From Candidatus Methanolliviera sp. GoM_oil (lineage in GTDB: Archaea; Halobacteriota; Methanoliparia; Methanoliparales; Methanoliparaceae), in assembly GCA_902158735.1 (NCBI GenBank), contig CABGHG010000045.1:1-10759 (forward strand): 10,759 nt of DNA, given 5' to 3'. Below, one piece after another: positions 1-5,800 of the stretch. Each line of letters begins with the position of its first letter. The stretch's first letter is position 1. The notes beneath the pieces are model-generated. The model made no database searches. It worked only from the letters and a program-made list of their open reading frames with translations, and was not told the DNA's origin. Position numbers and translations under genes: made by a program.

Positions 1-504
1 CAAGAGACTGCTTACTTCTTTCTTCACCTCTTTAAACCTGTCCTCGCTGTATTTCACGGAGTCCATCTTATTTATGGCTACGATCACCTGGTTGATACCA
101 AGCGTCTTCGACAAAAATACGTGCTCCTTCGTCTGTGCCTGAACGCCATCCTTTGCATCCACAACAAGGATCGCCGCATCCGCCTGACTCGCCCCGGTGA
201 TCATGTTCTTTACAAAATCCCTATGCCCGGGACAATCCACGATCGTGAAATAGTATTTATCCGTATCAAACCTTCTATGTGCCACATCTATGGTGATACC
301 CCTATCTCTCTCCTCTCTCAGGCTATCCATCACCCATGCAAACTCGAACGTCCCCTTCCCCTTCGCTTCCGCCTCTTTTTTATATTTTTCTATCACGTGC
401 TTTTCTATCGCTCCGGTATCGTGCAGCAACCTGCCGATGAGCGTTGATTTACCGTGGTCTATATGACCAACAACTGCCAGATTGATATGTGTTTTTTCAG
501 CCAT
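1..504 (-). CDS. tuf: Translation elongation factor EF-1 alpha (aEF1A), N-terminal part, cut by the window edge
   Basis: GTPase that delivers aminoacyl-tRNA to the ribosomal A site. Only the first 168 codons are in the window, and the frame is still open at base 1. The protein begins MAEKTHINLAVVGHID, followed by the P-loop GHIDHGKST at about residues 13-21. RERDRGITID-type switch I sequence lies near residues 66-73, DCPGH of G3 at about 90-94 and NKMD of G4 at about 145-148. The insert between P-loop and switch I, rich in Lys and Glu (KHVIEKYKKEAEAKGKG), is of the archaeal/eukaryotic EF-1 alpha type rather than bacterial EF-Tu. The ATG at 504-502 has an excellent Shine-Dalgarno, GGAGGAG at 516-510, five bases upstream. 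It follows EF-2 after 56 bases, the longest gap in the window. In many archaea rps10 follows this gene, but that region is not visible. Identity is certain; the C-terminal two thirds cannot be assessed. Confidence 0.96.
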   Translation of the reverse strand, partial: MAEKTHINLAVVGHIDHGKSTLIGRLLHDTGAIEKHVIEKYKKEAEAKGKGTFEFAWVMDSLREERDRGITIDVAHRRFDTDKYYFTIVDCPGHRDFVKNMITGASQADAAILVVDAKDGVQAQTKEHVFLSKTLGINQVIVAINKMDSVKYSEDRFKEVKKEVSSLL

Positions 505-509
505 CTTTA

Positions 510-516
510 CTCCTCC
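510..516 (-). promoter_or_regulatory. Strong Shine-Dalgarno of the EF-1 alpha gene
   Basis: The minus strand reads GGAGGAG five bases before the ATG at 504. It is one of the best matches to the anti-Shine-Dalgarno of archaeal 16S rRNA in this window, fitting a very highly expressed gene. It fixes the start codon. Confidence 0.8.
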
Positions 517-560
517 AAAGTTAATTTATTTAGTCTATTCGAAGGTTTATAATCCTACTG

Positions 561-570
561 TTATATATAG
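561..570 (-). promoter_or_regulatory. Candidate TATA box for EF-1 alpha, overlapping the end of the EF-2 gene
   Basis: The minus strand reads CTATATATAA, which contains the last two codons (Tyr, Ile) and the TAA stop of EF-2. Archaeal TATA boxes lie about 25 bases before the transcription start. That would place a start near 540 and leave a leader of roughly 35 bases before the EF-1 alpha ATG, with the Shine-Dalgarno inside it. I see no clear purine-rich BRE element just upstream, and the following TTATAAA-like stretch near 548-554 is an alternative. Position and sequence are seen; promoter function is inference. Confidence 0.3.
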
Positions 571-2744
571 TCACTCGGTTCTGGTACCTTCTCCTTAAGC
601 CCCTTCCTCCTCCTTATACCGATGATAACATCGGCACGAAGGCTCTGTGGCAACGCCTGAAATCCAACATTTTCTGTGTTCCAAAGGGCCCTTCCCTCTG
701 TCGCAGATCTTATATCCCCGGCAAACCCAAACATCTCCGCGACCGGCGCCGTCCCCTTCACCACCACATCTCCTTCCGTCTGAATATCAGATATTTGCCC
801 TCTTCTCCCTTGTAGCTCCCTCGTAACATTACCCATATAGTCCTTGGGGGCGCTTATAAATACCTTTTGGATAGGCTCAAGTAAGACCGGTTTTGCCATG
901 AGAATGGCAGCGTATATGGCATTCCTCGCCGCCGGAATAACCTGTGCAGGGCCTCTGTGGATGGTATCTTCGTGCAATTTAACATCTGTCAATTTTACTT
1001 TTACCCCCTGACAGGGCTCCTTCGCCAGAGGTCCACCACGTATAACTTCTTTGAATCCTTCCAGGATCAGGTCCATCGTCTCAGGCAGATACTGTATTCC
1101 CTTGGTCATATTCAAGAATAGATTACTTCTATACTCCTCAACCACGGCCTTGGCATCTTCTTTATTAAATCCGGCATCCATAAGAAGATTCCTCCTCTCT
1201 ATCTCTGGAAGTCTCATCGAGAACGAACCGGATTTTAGCAACTCAATGATCGGTTCCTGCAATGGTTCGACCACTATATAGAATCTATTATGTCTGTTGG
1301 GCGATACCCCCTCTGTCGGGCCTGCCTCAGATAAAACGCCTTCTCTATATACCACTATCGGCTCAGAAGTTATTATTGGAACTTTTTTCTCCCTCTCTAT
1401 CTTGTGGGCGGTTACTTCCAGATGGAGCTCCCCCATACCGGAGATGAGGTGTTCTCCGCTCTCCTCGTTGATCTCAACCTGAATAGTGGGATCTTCTTTC
1501 GAGATACGCCTCAAGACTTCGATGAGCTTTGGAAGATCTTTCATCTTCTTCGCCTCCACGGCGACGGTAACGACGGGCTCGCTCACATGTTTTATCTCTT
1601 CAAAAGGAGTTACGTCATCAAGATTAGAGACGGTTGATCCCACAATTGCATCTTTGAGTCCTGTAAGTGCCACGATATTTCCGGCGGGTATCTCCTCGAC
1701 CTCTATCCTATCCGGCCCCATATATACACCGACCTGTTGGACTCTGTTTCTTCTGTTTATACCAGATATGTTAAATTCCATCCCCCTCTTCAAGGTTCCA
1801 CTGAATAATCTCCCCGTAGCTACCTCTCCTGCATGTGGATCTGGTAAGATCTTGGTGACCATCAGCGCCACAGGACCCATCCTATCGCACTCGATCATGG
1901 ACCTTGCCACATCGCTCTCCATATCACCGTGCCATATAGCAGGAAGCCTAATCTTTTGAGCCTGTAAAGGATTTGGAAGGTGTTCGATGACCATATCAAA
2001 GACTACTTCATGCAAAGGAGATTTTTCTGCCAGCTCCTTCATCTTTCCTTCTTTGCAGTAGTCATAGACCTCATTAAACCCCACGCCCGTCTCATCCATC
2101 GTTGTGACACTTATTGCCCAGTTGTAGAGTGCAGATCCGAATGCCACCGATCCATCGGTAGGGTTTACCTTCCATCCCGACTCGTATTTATCCCTGTTTA
2201 TCTCCTTTATGAGATCATTTCCCTCTCCTATAACCTTGGCCAATCTCTTCTGCATATCTTTTTTATCAATTTTAAGCTCGTTTATGAGTCTATCGACCTT
2301 GTTGACAAAGAAGAGAGGTTTTACATTCTCTTTCAAAGACTGCCTTAAAACGGTCTCTGTTTGCGGCATGACTCCCTCAACGGCATCTATAACTACGACT
2401 GATCCGTCTACTGCTCTCATTGCCCTTGTGACGTCACCCCCAAAATCTACGTGCCCTGGGGTATCTATAAGATTGATGAGGTAATCTTCTCCGTTGTATT
2501 TATGAACCATCGAGACATTTGCCGCATTTATCGTGATCCCTCTCTCCTGCTCCTCCTCATCGTAATCCATGAAGAGCATCTTTCCAGCCAAGTCCTCAGA
2601 GATCATTCCTGCGCCTGCCAATAAATTATCGGTTAGCGTGGTTTTGCCGTGATCTATGTGCGCGACGATGCCTATGTTTCTGATTTTCTCCGTCTTATCC
2701 ATCAATTTCTTGACCTTTTCCACCATCTCTCTTCTGCTGACCAT
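561..2744 (-). CDS. fusA: Translation elongation factor EF-2 (aEF2)
   Basis: GTPase that drives translocation of tRNA and mRNA on the ribosome. Counting from the ATG at 2744 the protein has 727 residues, a normal length for archaeal EF-2. The G domain shows AHIDHGKT at 28-35, RGITI at 68-72, DTPGH at 94-98 and NKVD at 148-151. The later EF-2 domains follow without gaps, including EPIVVYREG and, near the C-terminus, TAPVAEMFGFAGDIRS. The motif DTIHRGPAQ contains His596, the residue converted to diphthamide in archaea and eukaryotes, so this copy looks modifiable. An upstream in-frame TTG at 2753 would add three residues, but it lies inside the likely ribosome binding site (AGGT at 2756-2753, eight bases before the ATG), so I prefer the ATG. 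It sits 33 bases after rps7 and 56 bases before EF-1 alpha. No truncation or intein is seen. Confidence 0.97.
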   Translation of the reverse strand: MVSRREMVEKVKKLMDKTEKIRNIGIVAHIDHGKTTLTDNLLAGAGMISEDLAGKMLFMDYDEEEQERGITINAANVSMVHKYNGEDYLINLIDTPGHVDFGGDVTRAMRAVDGSVVVIDAVEGVMPQTETVLRQSLKENVKPLFFVNKVDRLINELKIDKKDMQKRLAKVIGEGNDLIKEINRDKYESGWKVNPTDGSVAFGSALYNWAISVTTMDETGVGFNEVYDYCKEGKMKELAEKSPLHEVVFDMVIEHLPNPLQAQKIRLPAIWHGDMESDVARSMIECDRMGPVALMVTKILPDPHAGEVATGRLFSGTLKRGMEFNISGINRRNRVQQVGVYMGPDRIEVEEIPAGNIVALTGLKDAIVGSTVSNLDDVTPFEEIKHVSEPVVTVAVEAKKMKDLPKLIEVLRRISKEDPTIQVEINEESGEHLISGMGELHLEVTAHKIEREKKVPIITSEPIVVYREGVLSEAGPTEGVSPNRHNRFYIVVEPLQEPIIELLKSGSFSMRLPEIERRNLLMDAGFNKEDAKAVVEEYRSNLFLNMTKGIQYLPETMDLILEGFKEVIRGGPLAKEPCQGVKVKLTDVKLHEDTIHRGPAQVIPAARNAIYAAILMAKPVLLEPIQKVFISAPKDYMGNVTRELQGRRGQISDIQTEGDVVVKGTAPVAEMFGFAGDIRSATEGRALWNTENVGFQALPQSLRADVIIGIRRRKGLKEKVPEPSDYI

Positions 2745-2777
2745 AAATACCAACCTAATTCTCTGTACTCAAACTCT

Positions 2778-3392
2778 TCACCGTGCAGCCTTGGCGACCC
2801 TCTCTTTCTCCTCTTTCTTCGATATGGAGTAACACTTAATATCGTAATTTGCAGCGGCAATTATCTCCGATGCGAGACACTCCTCTACGGACTTTTTATT
2901 CTTGAAAGAAGACGAAGATGTACCCTTAGTGATGAACATTAGAGCCTCATCGACCCTTCTCTGTGGAGACGTATCGACAGACTTGGGGACGGCTAAGCCC
3001 GCATATTTGAGATGAACAGTCTCCTCTCTTGGGCCTGCATTCCCTATAGCATTAATCAAGACTTGCATCGGGTTTTGCCCTGTTCTTTCATTTATTATCT
3101 CAAAAGATTTTCTAACGATATTATAAGCCTTAATCTTCTTTCCAGTATTCTTCTCAGTTCTCATAACTTTATTGATGAGTCTTTCTACGATATTCTCCTT
3201 GGATTTATCCTTACCCTTATGTCTCCCACAGGTGTGGGGCACAATGACCGGCTTTAAAGAAACGTAGTTCTTTATGCTTGGATTATCTATAACGATCTCG
3301 TCCAGCCTCCATTTACCAAAGAGGAGAAGATCGTCCAGAACATTTGAAGATATATCTTTTATTTTATCTTCTCCTACCATCTCTTCTTCCAT
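2778..3392 (-). CDS. rps7: 30S ribosomal protein S7 (uS7), archaeal type
   Basis: Primary 16S rRNA-binding protein of the 30S head, near the decoding and exit sites. It has about 204 residues, as expected for archaeal and eukaryotic S7, which are longer than the bacterial form at the N-terminus. Recognisable blocks are FGKWRLDEIVIDNPSIKNY early on, then VPHTCGRH, NIVERLINKVM, and QNPMQVLINAIGNAGPREE. VDTSPQRRVDEALMFI and a basic C-terminus with an EEKERVAKAAR tail complete it. The start is uncertain by a few codons. GTG at 3395 and ATG at 3392 are adjacent, and another ATG lies at 3380. The Shine-Dalgarno GAGGTGG at 3403-3397 leaves four bases before the ATG at 3392 but only one before the GTG, so 3392 is chosen. 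That Shine-Dalgarno overlaps the rps12 stop codon (3404-3402), so the two genes are probably translationally coupled. Confidence 0.95.
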   Translation of the reverse strand: MEEEMVGEDKIKDISSNVLDDLLLFGKWRLDEIVIDNPSIKNYVSLKPVIVPHTCGRHKGKDKSKENIVERLINKVMRTEKNTGKKIKAYNIVRKSFEIINERTGQNPMQVLINAIGNAGPREETVHLKYAGLAVPKSVDTSPQRRVDEALMFITKGTSSSSFKNKKSVEECLASEIIAAANYDIKCYSISKKEEKERVAKAAR

Positions 3393-3396
3393 CACT

Positions 3397-3403
3397 CCAC
3401 CTC
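3397..3403 (-). promoter_or_regulatory. Shine-Dalgarno of rps7 overlapping the rps12 stop codon
   Basis: GAGGTGG on the minus strand shares its first two bases with the TGA stop of rps12 and lies four bases before the ATG at 3392. A ribosome ending on rps12 would cover this site, which is consistent with coupled synthesis of S12 and S7. Confidence 0.65.
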
Positions 3404-3830
3404 AACGTATGGGTTTCTCCTTTCTGCCCCTCACCATCTCTGAAAGAGGGGTATTATTGACTGCTATTACTTTGAACTTGACACCGGGAATGTCCCCCAT
3501 CGATCCGCCCATTCTTCCACCGATTCTCTCCACCAAAACCTCATCATGCTCGTCTATAAATCCTATCGCACCATCCTTCGGGCAAAAAGCGGTTATCCTC
3601 TTGCCATTTGTCACCAGTTGAACCTTAACCGCCTTTCTGATGGCAGAATTTGGCTGTTTTGCCTCGATTCCCACCTTTTCTAAGACGATTCCGCGACATT
3701 GCGGTGCTCCTCTAAGTGGATCGACCTTGATACTTACATCTTTCATTCCCTTGTGGTGCTTCTTTTCTCTCAAACTAAATTTCTTCCTATCCGCTTTGAG
3801 CTTTCTAGCGCTGTACATGCCCCTTCCCAT
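3402..3830 (-). CDS. rps12: 30S ribosomal protein S12 (uS12), archaeal type
   Basis: Decoding-centre protein of the small subunit that controls accuracy of tRNA selection. The 142-residue length fits archaeal S12. The start MGRGMYSARKL is followed by a basic stretch (RKKFSLREKKHHKG). The core holds GAPQCRGIVLEKVG, KQPNSAIRKAVKVQL, the loop with CPKDGAIGF, and the C-terminal block GGSMGDIPGVKFKVIAVN. The QPNSA and PKDG loops reach the decoding site in known structures. The ATG at 3830 has GAGGAGG at 3848-3842, 11 bases away, which is slightly long. The Shine-Dalgarno overlaps the nusA stop codon (3849-3847). rps7 begins a few bases after the rps12 stop, the usual S12-S7 pairing of the str operon. 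Confidence 0.96.
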   Translation of the reverse strand: MGRGMYSARKLKADRKKFSLREKKHHKGMKDVSIKVDPLRGAPQCRGIVLEKVGIEAKQPNSAIRKAVKVQLVTNGKRITAFCPKDGAIGFIDEHDEVLVERIGGRMGGSMGDIPGVKFKVIAVNNTPLSEMVRGRKEKPIR

Positions 3831-3846
3831 GATAACTTTTTCCTCC

Positions 3847-4269
3847 TCAACTTATGATTACATCATCTATGCCATGATGTCTTCGGGCCAACCTCTTGGC
3901 TTTTTTGATTCTCCTGCCATTTTTCCCGATGGCTAACCCCCTATCCTCCATTGCAACTCCCACAGATGCCAATTTCTTATCTTTCTCGTTAAAAATCTTT
4001 ATTTTTTTAACGGGAACAGGATAAAACGAATTTTGTATGAATTCTACCGCATCATCCGCGTATTCGACTATCTCTATGGGCTTACCAATTGATTTTTTTA
4101 CCCTATTTATATTTATCCCTTTTTTTCCTATTGCCAGCCCCATATCACCTTTTTTTACAACAAATATTACTTCTTTCTCATCCAAGATACAATCAATCGC
4201 TTCTGCACCGGTAAGATGCTCAAAAAGAGCCATATAACGGATTTCTTCGGTCGTTAACTTTATTTCCAA
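3847..4269 (-). CDS. nusA: NusA-like transcription factor, archaeal two-KH form
   Basis: Archaeal NusA homologue, thought to bind RNA and to act in transcription elongation or termination. Its exact role in archaea is less clear than in bacteria. The 140-residue protein corresponds only to the KH1-KH2 part of bacterial NusA; the N-terminal polymerase-binding and S1 domains are absent, as is normal in archaea. The two KH signature loops are visible: GLAIGKKGINI at about 44-54 and GLAIGKNGRRIKKA at about 111-124. The tail RRHHGIDDVIIS is basic and then hydrophobic. The start is a TTG at 4269 and is credible because AGGTGA at 4281-4276 lies six bases upstream; no nearby ATG fits. It lies 17 bases after rpl30e and directly before rps12, the standard archaeal order. 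Confidence 0.93.
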   Translation of the reverse strand: MEIKLTTEEIRYMALFEHLTGAEAIDCILDEKEVIFVVKKGDMGLAIGKKGININRVKKSIGKPIEIVEYADDAVEFIQNSFYPVPVKKIKIFNEKDKKLASVGVAMEDRGLAIGKNGRRIKKAKRLARRHHGIDDVIIS

Positions 4270-4275
4270 AGATGG

Positions 4276-4281
4276 TCACCT
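4276..4281 (-). promoter_or_regulatory. Shine-Dalgarno deciding the TTG start of nusA
   Basis: AGGTGA on the minus strand stands in the 17-base gap after rpl30e, six bases before TTG at 4269. It is the main reason to accept a non-ATG start here. Confidence 0.65.
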
Positions 4282-4286
4282 ATTTA

Positions 4287-4589
4287 CTATCTTTTGGAGT
4301 TTGAGAGCAGACTTATGATATCCGATTCACCCTCATCCGCGATCGATAGAGAAGATATGATGAAGGACTTTCCGCATAAAATGCCAAGATCCTTTCCGTT
4401 ACCGTCAAAAGGATATATCAACACGTCCTCGGATTTTTCCTCAATCTCTCTTCTATAGTTGTAAGGACAGTTTCTCGCAAGTATGATGAGTTCTGCTTCT
4501 CTCTCCTTTAAACTTTTCAACGTTTGCCTCGATCCAAATTGCACTTTCCCTGTTTTCACCGCCGTTCTCAAAGATTTGCCAATATCCAT
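4287..4589 (-). CDS. rpl30e: 50S ribosomal protein L30e (eL30)
   Basis: Ribosomal protein of the L7Ae/L30e/S12e/Gadd45 RNA-binding superfamily, which recognises kink-turn RNA. It is shared by archaea and eukaryotes and absent as such from typical bacterial str operons. About 100 residues, the usual size. Family signatures are the N-terminal GKVQFGSRQTLKSLK, the strand-loop AELIILARNCP, and the C-terminal region with LGILCGKSF followed by SIADEGESDI. Two adjacent ATG codons (4592 and 4589) are possible starts. The Shine-Dalgarno AGGTGG at 4599-4594 leaves one base before the first and four before the second, so I chose 4589. The first ATG overlaps the rpoA2 stop as ATGA, so either start implies coupling with rpoA2. 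Its place between the polymerase genes and nusA is typical of archaea. Confidence 0.94.
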   Translation of the reverse strand: MDIGKSLRTAVKTGKVQFGSRQTLKSLKEREAELIILARNCPYNYRREIEEKSEDVLIYPFDGNGKDLGILCGKSFIISSLSIADEGESDIISLLSNSKR

Positions 4590-5800
4590 CATTCCACCTT
4601 CATCCTTTCTCTCTTTAACATCAATTCTACATCACCAGTTCCGATTCTTATTGGTGTTCCAACAATTATATTCTCGGCCACACCAGAAAGCTCATCAACC
4701 TCGCCCCCAAAAGCGGCATTCAAGAGGTTGGTGGTCGTTAGCTCAAACGCAGCCCTAGATAAGACGCTCTTTTTTTCTCCAGCGACACCGTGCCTGCCTA
4801 TCTGTTTTGCCTCTCCATTCATAGTCATAGCATCTGCCACGAGCATTATATGTCTTCTATCTACATCCAAACCTTGTTCACCAAGCGTCTCAACAATCTC
4901 AGCTATTATAGTGTTCCTAGCGGCCTCTATTCCTAAGACCTCTTCTATCTCTTTTATACTGTTCGTCTTTGTTCTGTGTGGATCCACTCCCTTCACCCGT
5001 ATAATCGACTTTAGCGCCGAACCTTCGGTGTAGAGAACGTATTCATCACCTTCTTTTCTCACAACCACTCTCTTTATATCTTTTATCCCCTCTATGGTAA
5101 CATTATTGAGCTTTTCTGCCACCTGAAGGATCTCCTTATAAGATCTTTCCCGCGGTCTAATTCTGAACTGCAGACCATCTCTCACGATGTCAAACTTCTT
5201 CTTGTCAAACTTCTTCTCCAACTTTTTAAGGACGTCTTCATCACTTAAATCTCTCTGGTCAAGAGACTTCTTATCCAGATCTACGATGATCTCCATCTCG
5301 TTTAGATCGGTTGAGATCGCTCCTATATCCAACATAGTCGTTCTCTCTATCTTTAGAGCCAATTTTCCTGCAAATTCTTTATCATCCGCATGCTCTTTTT
5401 CTATCCTTACCGTCATGATGGGTGCGCTCGGTTTACTTCTCACATCCAATATCTCTATCAAGCGAGGAAGACCGAGAGTCACGTTTATCTCCGCCACTCC
5501 GGCGTAGTGAAAGGTACGCATCGTCATCTGCGTCCCCGGTTCTCCCATGCTCTGTGCGGCAACCGTTCCCACCGCCTCATAAGGATCGACCTTCACGTGC
5601 TCGTAAGCTTTTATAGTCTTCTCTATAATCTTATTCAGCTCTTCTTCACCGATATCCTTACCGATTAATGCCTCCTCAAGCTCTTCTATTATCTTCTTTG
5701 GCAACAGATCGGTTAATTTAGAGATTTTTTCCTTAAATATCTCTTTAGAGATCAAAATCTTCGACGTTGGCACCTCACCGACTTCATTGCTGAGCATCAT
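4589..5800 (-). CDS. rpoA2: DNA-directed RNA polymerase subunit A'' (C-terminal part of the largest subunit)
   Basis: Carries the C-terminal third of what is one beta'-like subunit in bacteria and eukaryotes. With A' it builds the active site of RNA polymerase. The 403 residues match the normal archaeal A'' length. After about 70 variable residues comes VDPYEAVGTVAAQSMGEPGT and then the trigger loop QMTMRTFHYAG at about 91-101. GLPRLIEILDVRSKP follows. The C-terminal part contains HIMLVADAMTMNGE, the basic GRHGVAGEKKSVLSRAAFE region and VGTPIRIGTGDVEL. The ATG at 5800 overlaps the rpoA1 stop (TGA at 5799-5797) and is followed at once by a second ATG at 5797. The upstream GGGGGA at 5809-5804 could serve either. 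The trigger loop, a site where inteins occur in some archaea, is uninterrupted. A 15-base tandem duplication lies inside (see the repeat entry). Confidence 0.97.
   Translation of the reverse strand: MMLSNEVGEVPTSKILISKEIFKEKISKLTDLLPKKIIEELEEALIGKDIGEEELNKIIEKTIKAYEHVKVDPYEAVGTVAAQSMGEPGTQMTMRTFHYAGVAEINVTLGLPRLIEILDVRSKPSAPIMTVRIEKEHADDKEFAGKLALKIERTTMLDIGAISTDLNEMEIIVDLDKKSLDQRDLSDEDVLKKLEKKFDKKKFDIVRDGLQFRIRPRERSYKEILQVAEKLNNVTIEGIKDIKRVVVRKEGDEYVLYTEGSALKSIIRVKGVDPHRTKTNSIKEIEEVLGIEAARNTIIAEIVETLGEQGLDVDRRHIMLVADAMTMNGEAKQIGRHGVAGEKKSVLSRAAFELTTTNLLNAAFGGEVDELSGVAENIIVGTPIRIGTGDVELMLKRERMKVE
4594..4599 (-). promoter_or_regulatory. Shine-Dalgarno of rpl30e inside the last codons of rpoA2
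   Basis: AGGTGG encodes part of the Lys-Val-Glu end of RpoA2 and lies four bases before the second of two tandem ATG codons. It argues for the start at 4589 rather than 4592. Confidence 0.55.
5189..5218. repeat. 15-base tandem duplication inside rpoA2
   Basis: Two adjacent copies of a 15-base unit, GTCAAACTTCTTCTT and GTCAAACTTCTTCTC on the plus strand, differ at one base. In the protein they give repeated Lys-Lys-Phe-Asp units (EKKFDKKKFD). The frame is kept. This is a region between conserved blocks of A'', so the duplication is probably neutral low-complexity variation. Confidence 0.6.

Noticed and set aside
1486..1959. Plus-strand open frame of 157 codons opposite EF-2
   Set aside because: Antisense to the conserved middle of EF-2, with no motif or independent support.
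3990..4160. Runs of T on the plus strand that could look like archaeal terminators
   Set aside because: They are Lys-rich codons (AAA) of nusA read on the opposite strand; transcription here runs on the minus strand, where they are A-runs.
4524..5033. Plus-strand open frame of 169 codons opposite rpl30e and rpoA2
   Set aside because: It crosses two real, overlapping minus-strand genes and shows low-complexity Ser/Ile/Pro composition typical of an antisense shadow.
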